In this document: positions 21,778 to 29,159 of the stretch, one piece after another
Position numbering within the stretch: the first letter of the stretch is position 1
How the letters are laid out: every line of letters begins with the position of its first letter
Assembly (NCBI GenBank): GCA_001970955.1
Contig: MPUH01000705.1
Span: 1 to 39,425, forward strand
Reading direction: 5' to 3'
Origin: Stentor coeruleus
Taxonomy: Eukaryota; Ciliophora; Heterotrichea; Heterotrichida; Stentoridae
DNA: 39,425 bases
The notes under the pieces: model-generated
The model's database searches: none
What the model was told of the DNA's origin: nothing
What the model saw: only the letters and a program-made list of their open reading frames with translations
Program-made: the position numbers and the translations under genes

Positions 21778-24171
21778 ATGTCTGAAGGGTCAAGACTTCC
21801 TCATCTTCAGCGACCTTACTACCAAACCTCTGAGCCAGTTAATGTTCCAACCCCAGCCCCAGTGCCTAAACCAGTACAAAGAGAACAGAAAATACAAACT
21901 GAATCCTTACCAAGACCATTAAACCGTCAAGATGAGCATTTAGGTGTATTTACGACCCTTGGACAACTTCCTCCCAGCCCTGATAGTTTATTTTCAGTAA
22001 AAGAACAGGGTATCTCAAATCCTCGAATTTTACGTTTAACTTTGAACTCTATACCTACAGAATCTGGAATATGTTCTAATATTGGCCTTCCAATTGCTGC
22101 TATTTGGCAACCACTTGCAGAATTATCTCCAGATGATGAACAAATTCAAAAAGTTGAGAATATTCCTTTTAGATGTAGTCGTTGTTTCGCTTATGTTAAT
22201 TCTTTCTTTAAGTTTACAGATAATGGGAGAAAGTGTTTATGTAATATTTGTGGAATGAGTTTAGATACCCCTGAGGTTTATATGAAAGATAAAGCTTCAA
22301 TGCCGGAATTGTATGCTGGGACTTATGATTTCAAGGCACCTGCGGATTATAGTAATAGACCTGTGCAGATGCCTTTGTATTTGTTTTGTGTTGATGTATC
22401 TGTGCCAGCATTACAGTCTAGGATTATATATCAAGTTATCGCTTCTATAACCGCGCTATTGGATTGTTTACCTTATCCTGAGCGTACTCTTATTGGGCTT
22501 ATAACATTTGATAGCACAATACAAATATTTAAAGTTGCAGCCAATGGAGAACTAAGCGAAATTGTAATGACAGACATCGAAGATCCATTTATCTCAGAAT
22601 CAGTTTCTGGTTGTTGTTATAATGTTGGTACTGATAGAGATAAACTTGACTCTTTACTTTATAAACTTAGTGAATTTTCTTTTCCTAATACTACAAAACA
22701 AAGTTTATCTCCAGGTGCAATATTACATGCAATAAAAGAGCATATGCTTAAAGCTCGTGGAGGAAGAGTTTTAATGTTTACAAGCCAATCAGGATTGATT
22801 GGTAAATTAAACCTACCTCAAAAAACAGAAATCAAACCAGTTCATACAGAAAAAGAAAAAGCATATCATCCATCAGAAAGTTATCTACAACTTGGGCAAG
22901 ATTGTTGTGGTGAAGATATTTGTGTTGATATTTTCGCATGTACTAATCAGCAGATTAATTCAGCTAGTCTTGCATCTTTATGTAGTCAGACAGGTGGGGA
23001 CTTTTATTATTATCCAGGGTTTAAAGCTGAAGTTGATGGAGAAAAATTATATTATCAAATAGTTCGAGTTTTAACAAGACCTCAAGGATCACAAGTTGTT
23101 ATGAGGGCTCGATGTAGCAACGGGCTTTCAGTAGATTATTACCTTGGAAAATACAAAAGAAAAGGACCAGTTGAAATGGAAGCTGCTTGCATAGACAGTG
23201 ATAAAAGCATAGCTATTTTATTAAAATACGATGAAAAACTTAATGAAGCTACTGATTACTACATCCAATGTGCAATGCTATATTCAACAGCACAAGGTGA
23301 AAGGCTTATCCGTATCTGCAACGGTAAGTTTTTTGCTACAAGGTCAATCCCAAACATCCTTAAAGCTGCTGATGTTGATACAGTTACTAATGCTTTTATA
23401 AAAATCTCAGTCCAAAACATATACGAAATGCCTTTAAACATAATCCGTGAAAATTGGCATAGTAACGTAATAAAACTCCTTATAGCTCATCGACAATCTT
23501 TAGGAGATAATGACTTCAGCAAAGTCCTCGTCCCAGAAACATTGAAGCTTATTCCTTTATATTGTAATTCTGCATTAAAACAACCAGGTTTGACTTTAGC
23601 TAATGTATCTTTGGATATGAGAATCAGTTCTTTATATAATCTTCTAAGTATCCCTGTATATGGATCAAGACTTTTATTATACCCTAAAATATATAGTCTT
23701 GGGGATATACAGTCTCAAACTCATCAACCTGGGACTTTTTCAGAGAACTCTTTAGTTATTTTGCCTAGTCTTTTTGGGAATTCTCATGAGTTTTTAAAAT
23801 CTGATAATGTTTACCTTATGAACAATGGGGAAATTCTACTTGTTGTTATTGGGAAGAATGCAAGTCATGATTTTATACTTAATGTTTGGGGTTTTGATGG
23901 ACCAGAAGAGTTGTTTAATAATCCGGATTATTGGCAGATTGGGAATAATGATAATGAGGAAAATCAAAAAGTTATGATGGTTATACAAGATATACGAGCT
24001 AGAAACCCTGGTGTTTATGCTTCTCTTTATTTTTATTTTGAAGGATTGAGTGCGGATGATACAATGCTTAAGAAGATGTTGGTAGAAGATAATAGTGTGT
24101 CGGAATTAGGATATGGGGACTTTTTGATGAGGATTCATAGAGTTGTCGTAAATAAAATTAGAAAAGATTAA
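21778..24171 (+). CDS. SEC24: SEC24 family COPII coat subunit
   Basis: 797 residues, complete. Sec24 selects cargo in the COPII inner coat and pairs with Sec23 at ER exit sites. Order of domains: a Pro-rich disordered N-terminus (1-70), shorter than in animals; a segment NPRILRLTLNSIP entering the beta-barrel; the zinc finger at ~132-160 (C-x2-C, then C-x2-C: RCSRCFAYVNSFFKF, CLCNICGMSL); a vWA-like trunk beginning LYLFCVDVS (~200) and including DCCGEDICVDIFACTNQQI (~380); the helical domain; and a C-terminal gelsolin-like module ending LMRIHRVVVNKI. All four zinc cysteines are present. No intron is visible. Confidence 0.95.
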   Translation: MSEGSRLPHLQRPYYQTSEPVNVPTPAPVPKPVQREQKIQTESLPRPLNRQDEHLGVFTTLGQLPPSPDSLFSVKEQGISNPRILRLTLNSIPTESGICSNIGLPIAAIWQPLAELSPDDEQIQKVENIPFRCSRCFAYVNSFFKFTDNGRKCLCNICGMSLDTPEVYMKDKASMPELYAGTYDFKAPADYSNRPVQMPLYLFCVDVSVPALQSRIIYQVIASITALLDCLPYPERTLIGLITFDSTIQIFKVAANGELSEIVMTDIEDPFISESVSGCCYNVGTDRDKLDSLLYKLSEFSFPNTTKQSLSPGAILHAIKEHMLKARGGRVLMFTSQSGLIGKLNLPQKTEIKPVHTEKEKAYHPSESYLQLGQDCCGEDICVDIFACTNQQINSASLASLCSQTGGDFYYYPGFKAEVDGEKLYYQIVRVLTRPQGSQVVMRARCSNGLSVDYYLGKYKRKGPVEMEAACIDSDKSIAILLKYDEKLNEATDYYIQCAMLYSTAQGERLIRICNGKFFATRSIPNILKAADVDTVTNAFIKISVQNIYEMPLNIIRENWHSNVIKLLIAHRQSLGDNDFSKVLVPETLKLIPLYCNSALKQPGLTLANVSLDMRISSLYNLLSIPVYGSRLLLYPKIYSLGDIQSQTHQPGTFSENSLVILPSLFGNSHEFLKSDNVYLMNNGEILLVVIGKNASHDFILNVWGFDGPEELFNNPDYWQIGNNDNEENQKVMMVIQDIRARNPGVYASLYFYFEGLSADDTMLKKMLVEDNSVSELGYGDFLMRIHRVVVNKIRKD

Positions 24172-24557
24172 AGCTAGTTAAATAGGATTTGGGAGAAGGC
24201 TATGGTGGAAGGATTAGATGGGATAGTTAGGAAAATAGGGATTTATAAGGTTTATCAACTACCCAAAATTTAAAACTTCTAATCATAAACAACTTCAAAT
24301 TTTAAACAAGGCTAAAAAAACACCAACACCCAAAAAAAAAAGTTAACAAAACCCTCTACTTAACTATTCAAAACTTACAGTCTAAACCCTTTTCATCATA
24401 AACGATTTAACAAATCAAAATAATCTTATTCAATATGCGAGTACTACTTGTCAACGCTTACTCNTCAAAACTTACAGTCTAAACCCTTTTCATCATAATT
24501 GGACAAATTTTCACAATTTCCAAAACGATTTAACAAATCAAAATAATCTTATTCAAT
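24172..24557. other. Intergenic region containing an assembly overlap
   Basis: 386 bp between SEC24 and the next plus-strand gene. G-rich just after SEC24, then A/C-rich. Its right part includes the N at 24464 and the duplicated 5' flank described separately. Confidence 0.6.
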
Positions 24558-24586
24558 ATGCGAGTACTACTTGTCAACGCTTACTC
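24368..24586. repeat. Direct repeat around the N at 24464 with a 26-bp indel (assembly overlap, probably two haplotypes)
   Basis: Positions 24368-24463 recur at 24465-24586. The right copy has 26 extra bases (at about 24500-24525, containing TTGGACAAATTTTCACAATT). Both copies include the start codon and first 11 codons of the downstream gene. The left copy stops at the N and is not a separate gene. Confidence 0.85.
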
Positions 24587-26471
24587 AGAAACTTCAGAAG
24601 GCAAAAGGTCATTCAATTCATTCAAATCCATCATCCTCGAAGCTTTCACCTACCAAAAAATGTACAACCTAAGTGACATTGAATTCATAGAAGTAGATCG
24701 TCACACAATCGACAGCTATTTATACGAGCCAGCATCTGGTTATTCAAACAAAGATTCTGAAAAACTATTCGACCATCTAGATTTCATATTCATAGAAGGT
24801 GAGGCTAATATACTTCCATGGCTTCGAAGGGCAAGAAAATTCCTCATTTTAATGCGTATGTGTAAAAATACAAGAAAAATCGTATTTGCTTGTAATTTCG
24901 CCATGCAAATGCTTGTTTTTTTATGTGCGACAAATTTTAACATAGAAAGAGTTGTTAATGGAAAAGGTCATGGCAGTTCATTAAAATCCTTACACAACAT
25001 CGATTCTGATATTATGAAAAGATTAACTTTAGGTGATGTTTTTATTGACAATGCAACAGGGGATATTTATTGTCATGATTCACATAAAGATGAGTTTTAT
25101 CCTGTAGCAAATACTGGTATTCATAATCATAAAGCTGCACAAGAAAGTGCACAAGTTAGTGAAGCAATGCTTAAAACAAGACAATATTTAGCTAAAATTG
25201 TTGATTCTGCTAATCAGATTTTTATCGGCAAGTCTAATGAAGATAAATGCCGAGTATATAAACAATATGTACAACATTGGCTTGTTAAAGGACTTGGATT
25301 TAGTGAGTTTTTAATCCCATCTATGAATAAATGGGATGTCCATCCTATTAATGCTACGCTTAAAGAAAATGTTTATATGGTTTTAGCAGAAAGTAATAGA
25401 GGTCCTCAGATTATTATACATAATAATGCTGTGTCTTTACAGTTTCATATAAGCAATAAATATCCTGCTACGTTTTTAGTACTGAAGAATTTTGTTACGC
25501 ATATGATGTCGAGGTTTCAGAATGAGAAAGAAAAAATGGATTTACCACTTGCTGCTGTGACTAAGATGGGTGTTGGGATGAGGCTTAATTATGTTGGGAA
25601 TTCATCAAGTGCTGCAAGTTTGTTTGAATTAGGATTGAAAAATAATGAAGCTAAACATTCGGGATATGCATTTTCTTTGAGAAATGGAGAACCACTTACT
25701 GTTAAGATCAATGCTACTACTTCTGAAGCGATTAGGATTAGAACTGCTATATCGGGGAAACTTAAGAGTGTTGATAGTTTTGAGTTGGAACAAAGTTCTG
25801 ATTATTCGGATTATAGCAATACTATTAAAAAACAAAAAACTAACCGTAAAGTTGAATTCGCTAAAAGAGATACAATAAAAATCAAAGACAACCCAATACT
25901 AGACGAGCGTATAGTAAAGCCAATTGAATCTGAATACATCTCATCATTAGGTGCTGACTATATCAACTCCTTACCAACAGCTTGGAAAAGTAAAAAAGAG
26001 ATAAGAGCCATGTTGCATCCTGGATACCCAATACAAAGTATGCCAAAAAGAGGAACAGTACTTAATGGGACAAATCTAGTCTTAGCCAAAAATGACTTTG
26101 CTTTTTATGAAAAGCCTTTAATCAAAGTTATTCAGTTAGGAAGGCCTTATTGTCGATACAATGAAGAATATAAAAACAAAGAAGTTAATACATTTGAAAA
26201 AACAAAAACTGGGCACTTTTCAAGTAATGGGCCAACAATAAGAAATGATGGAAGTCCTTATTTAGACCCAGAAAAAAAATATAGAAGAGATCAGATAATG
26301 TCAAAAGGAAAATGGGTAACTGAAAGAGATTTTAAAAGAGTTTTTAATGCAGAAACTGAACCTGTGCCACAAGAGTTTAATTCACCATCAGTACCTTTTC
26401 ATATGCATAAGTTTAGAGATGAAAACCCTAACAATTGGCTTGCTGGAGCGTTTAAGACTGCAAGCTATTAA
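24558..26471 (+). CDS. Conserved-looking protein, possible degenerate glutamine-amidotransferase-like N-terminus
   Basis: 637 residues, ATG at 24558 to TAA. Residues 1-~200 look like an alpha/beta domain: MRVLLVNAYSE, then FDHLDFIFIEGE and IVFACNFAMQMLVF, then KGHG and NTGIHNHKAA. The order (strand, acidic turn, hydrophobic strand with a Cys, later His) recalls class-I glutamine amidotransferase folds. The Gly-x-Cys-x-Gly elbow is absent, so catalysis is doubtful. Residues ~215-400 form a second mixed domain. Residues ~430-637 are basic and partly disordered, ending in a Trp/Pro-rich region (MSKGKWVTERDFKRVFNAE, PNNWLAGAFKTASY). The second ATG at 24438 is an assembly duplicate. I cannot name the family. 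Confidence 0.75.
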   Translation: MRVLLVNAYSETSEGKRSFNSFKSIILEAFTYQKMYNLSDIEFIEVDRHTIDSYLYEPASGYSNKDSEKLFDHLDFIFIEGEANILPWLRRARKFLILMRMCKNTRKIVFACNFAMQMLVFLCATNFNIERVVNGKGHGSSLKSLHNIDSDIMKRLTLGDVFIDNATGDIYCHDSHKDEFYPVANTGIHNHKAAQESAQVSEAMLKTRQYLAKIVDSANQIFIGKSNEDKCRVYKQYVQHWLVKGLGFSEFLIPSMNKWDVHPINATLKENVYMVLAESNRGPQIIIHNNAVSLQFHISNKYPATFLVLKNFVTHMMSRFQNEKEKMDLPLAAVTKMGVGMRLNYVGNSSSAASLFELGLKNNEAKHSGYAFSLRNGEPLTVKINATTSEAIRIRTAISGKLKSVDSFELEQSSDYSDYSNTIKKQKTNRKVEFAKRDTIKIKDNPILDERIVKPIESEYISSLGADYINSLPTAWKSKKEIRAMLHPGYPIQSMPKRGTVLNGTNLVLAKNDFAFYEKPLIKVIQLGRPYCRYNEEYKNKEVNTFEKTKTGHFSSNGPTIRNDGSPYLDPEKKYRRDQIMSKGKWVTERDFKRVFNAETEPVPQEFNSPSVPFHMHKFRDENPNNWLAGAFKTASY

Positions 26472-26512
26472 TAGTTATGATTTGTTATGGTTTATTTAGT
26501 TGGGTTATTACG

Positions 26513-27310
26513 TCAATTTTTTGATTTAAGTGCAGAAAAATCGCAAGGTGACATAAAGTTTATATTGAAAAGATGATTTTTCACAGATTCAAGTTGTTTA
26601 CGATCTTTAACCCTAGTAACTGCTCTTGATTTTTCATATGAGTTTGTAGTGAAATCACCAGCTATGCTATTTCTAAAGTGGCTTTTTGCCCTGTCGTTTG
26701 GATCTTTAACTTTAAGCATAGCTGTTATTGTTGAATTGAATAATGAGGTATTGTTTCTAAGTTCACACTTTGGGTATTTTTTTAATTTCGGTACCTCTTC
26801 TTCATTTTTTTGATTCCAACTTGAACTTGCAGTAGGTAAAGTGAAATTAGGAGGATCCTCATCATCCCAAACAATTTTCTTTGGTGTAGTATCAACTGAT
26901 AATCTTTTTTTTATAGCAGGAAGCATTTTTCTAACTCTTTTAGGGGCAAATCGTCTTGGACTTGCTTCATTCATTCTGTTTACCATATTAAAAGTTGCAT
27001 TGCAATAATTAGTAGAAGACATTGCATCTTTCATATCCTTTTGATACAAAAAAGGTAATAAAGGTTCAAGTTCTTTAGCTTTTGGTATACTATGAGACAA
27101 GTATCCAAGATTAATTTTTTCTTTTCTTTCCTTTTCAAGTTCTAAAAATTCTGTTAATGTTAAACTGGCACATTCTAAAATGTTGCCTAAATTTTCTACA
27201 CGAGTTTTTAGGTTTTCATTTGAGAAATTAGAATTTGTATCTGATTGGGCAGTCATTCTGTCTCTAGTTGAAGCATAATCAAAGGTTTTTGATTGATGAG
27301 ATGAGCTCAT
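26513..27310 (-). CDS. Protein of unknown function (265 aa)
   Basis: Start chosen at ATG 27310-27308 (MSSSHQSKTFDYASTRDRM). A longer apparent frame beginning at 27448 exists only because the start region is duplicated across the N at 27411. 265 residues, ending in TGA at 26515-26513. Not recognised: a short helical part (~45-70, ASLTLTEFLELEKERKEKI), then basic, Pro-containing, probably disordered sequence (RVRKMLPAIKKRLSVD, WDDEDPPNFTLPTA). No membrane segment. It converges on the preceding gene with only 41 bp between the stops. Confidence 0.72.
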   Translation of the reverse strand: MSSSHQSKTFDYASTRDRMTAQSDTNSNFSNENLKTRVENLGNILECASLTLTEFLELEKERKEKINLGYLSHSIPKAKELEPLLPFLYQKDMKDAMSSTNYCNATFNMVNRMNEASPRRFAPKRVRKMLPAIKKRLSVDTTPKKIVWDDEDPPNFTLPTASSSWNQKNEEEVPKLKKYPKCELRNNTSLFNSTITAMLKVKDPNDRAKSHFRNSIAGDFTTNSYEKSRAVTRVKDRKQLESVKNHLFNINFMSPCDFSALKSKN

Positions 27311-27530
27311 TTTGAATTTTCGCTTGTAGAGAATAATTCTTTTTCTGAGAATTCGGTAGTTGAGATGGGTTGAGATGTAGTAATTTTTTACTGTGAGGAT
27401 AGCTAGGTTCNTATAATCAAAGGTTTTTGATTGATGAGATGAGCTCATTTTGAATTTTCGCTTGTAGAGAATTCGGTAGTTGAGATGGGTTGAGATGTAG
27501 TAATTTTTTACTGTGAGGATAGCTAGGTTC
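27275..27530. repeat. Direct repeat around the N at 27411 with an 18-bp indel (assembly overlap, probably two haplotypes)
   Basis: Positions 27275-27410 recur at 27413-27530. The left copy has 18 more bases (around 27332-27349). The repeat covers the first codons and 5' flank of the minus-strand gene at 26513-27310. Confidence 0.85.
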
Positions 27531-27883
27531 TGACGTATTTCTTTTAGACGAATGCTTCTATAGATTAAGAATTTTTCATGCTTAGAAGAGAATTAAAAAG
27601 TGTTAGTTTATCATTGAGACAGAGACAAAACCTAGAAATGCAATCCATATTATTATATTTTTGATTAAAAAACTTTATAATATAATTTTTTTAATGACCG
27701 ACATTTATCTGTTTTTTATAATTATAATAAAAAAAAAAGACTTTACAAACTCTAATAAATTAGCATTCATGAGTAAAACTGTTTATTTTACATCAACAAA
27801 AAACATTAATTCTATATTATAGAATATTACTACAACAAAAATATTTCAATTACAGCTTTATCAAATAAAACTTACATCCCGTA
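27531..27883. other. Intergenic region
   Basis: 353 bp between two minus-strand genes. AT-rich with A and T runs. No gene, tRNA or repeat seen. Confidence 0.5.
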
Positions 27884-28513
27884 CTATACATATTTTATTA
27901 TCTCACAATAATCCCTACCAAATTTTTTTTTTATATCATGCTTAATCCTCATATTAGCAACAAAAATCCTAATATCCATTCGTAAATTTTTACATGTCTC
28001 TGCCTCCTTAACTGACTTTAAATGCTTATAAACTTCTTCAATTCTTCTAATTTTCAATAGGAAAATTATTCTCTTCATAAACCTATTAATAACTCCAGCT
28101 GCCCAAACAGTTCGCTTACCTGTATAAAACAGATTATAATCATCTGATTTTTTTATATCTTTAAGTATTTTTTTCAAAGTGAAACCATTTATAACTGAGA
28201 CCTCCTAATTGGTAATTACATCTGCATATAAATGCCTTGTCAAATGTCCTCTATAAACTTTTTGTATTTTTATTGCACTTTTTTCAGCCTGTTTATAATA
28301 CCAAATTCTTGCATTGATCTTGGCAGATAGGTCTTGGATTTCCAATTTATAGTTATGAATTTTGTCAGTGTAAATTTGTGAGTTTTTTATTTTTTTTTGG
28401 ACTTGAGCTTTACATTTTTGTTCTCGCCTAACTGATTCTTCTTGTGTTTTAAGTTGATTTTCTTTTTCTTTTGTTGGTTTGGTTCTGTTCATAAAGTTTT
28501 TATTTGAGTCCAT
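27884..28513 (-). CDS. IQ-motif protein, two exons with a 15-nt intron
   Basis: Exon 1 is 28513-28220 (98 codons) and exon 2 is 28204-27884 (106 codons plus TAG), giving 204 residues. The downstream frame has no ATG near its beginning; it is read only by splicing out 28219-28205. Exon 1 begins MDSNKNFMNRTKPTKEKEN and has a basic coiled coil (~20-70). It then carries an IQ calmodulin-binding motif AIKIQKVYRGHLTRHLYA (~81-98) right at the splice junction. Exon 2 is Lys/Arg-rich and helical, with further IQ-like basic-hydrophobic stretches (VINRFMKRIIFLLKIRRIEE). It probably binds calmodulin or centrin-type light chains. The wider family is unknown. Confidence 0.8.
28205..28219 (-). other. 15-nt spliceosomal intron
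   Basis: Read on the minus strand it is GTAATTACCAATTAG: GT at the 5' end, AG at the 3' end, exactly 15 nt, with an in-frame TAG as its last codon. Removing it joins YAD to EVSVINGF in frame and links two open frames. 15-nt introns are known from heterotrich ciliates. Confidence 0.9.
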
Positions 28514-29159
28514 ATTTTATATTATTATATTATCATATTATCATATATTAAAACCTTAAAGGTTTTTCATTAGATACCTAGCAAGCTAGACTATCAATTA
28601 GCAATAAATGAAATCAGGATGATCATATAACTTAGCTTACTGTACAAGCATTTTTATAATGATTTTTCGACTTGCATGACCAAAATTCTTTAAAAAATTT
28701 AGCTGGTTATCAAACTTAAAAAAGAAAACACAAAGTGATTTCCACCAAAACAAATCCTATAAAATTAATAATACGTATTAATCTACTAAATATTATACTT
28801 TTGCTAAATTCACATAAAAGACAATAAATACTATTAATTCCTATATACACAATAAACAAAAACTAAAAGCTAACAATTTCCAAACTCCCAACTTAATATT
28901 AATTTTTAAGTCCATATCAAATACTAAAATTGTTAATTTTATTCATATGATAAAAAAAATAAAATATATCTTCACAACAATCCCTAAATCACAGCAGCAA
29001 AACCAACCTATATAATTTCCTACCAAATTTAACCATAAACTTTATTCTTATAAAACAAATCCTAAATTACTTATTTTGTTACATAAAAAATGTATTACCA
29101 TAATATAAATTCTTTACTTAAAAAAGTGCCATAAATATTATGCTATAATACCATAACAA
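28514..29159. other. Divergent intergenic region
   Basis: 646 bp between the IQ-motif gene (-) and the TTLL gene (+). The right two thirds are A/C/T-rich. Only short imperfect inverted repeats (such as CTAG..CTAG near 28580-28592) are seen. No gene or RNA recognised. Confidence 0.5.

Noticed and set aside
24438-24463. Extra gene start (ATG followed by 8 codons)
   Set aside because: Exact copy of the start at 24558, cut by the N; part of the overlapping contig end.
26513-27448. Longer 311-residue version of the minus gene
   Set aside because: The extra N-terminus reads through the N at 27411 and repeats MSSSHQSKTFDY; it exists only through the assembly overlap.
27884-28177. Separate small minus-strand gene
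   Set aside because: It begins with TTG, not ATG, and joins the upstream IQ-motif exon in frame when the 15-nt intron is removed.
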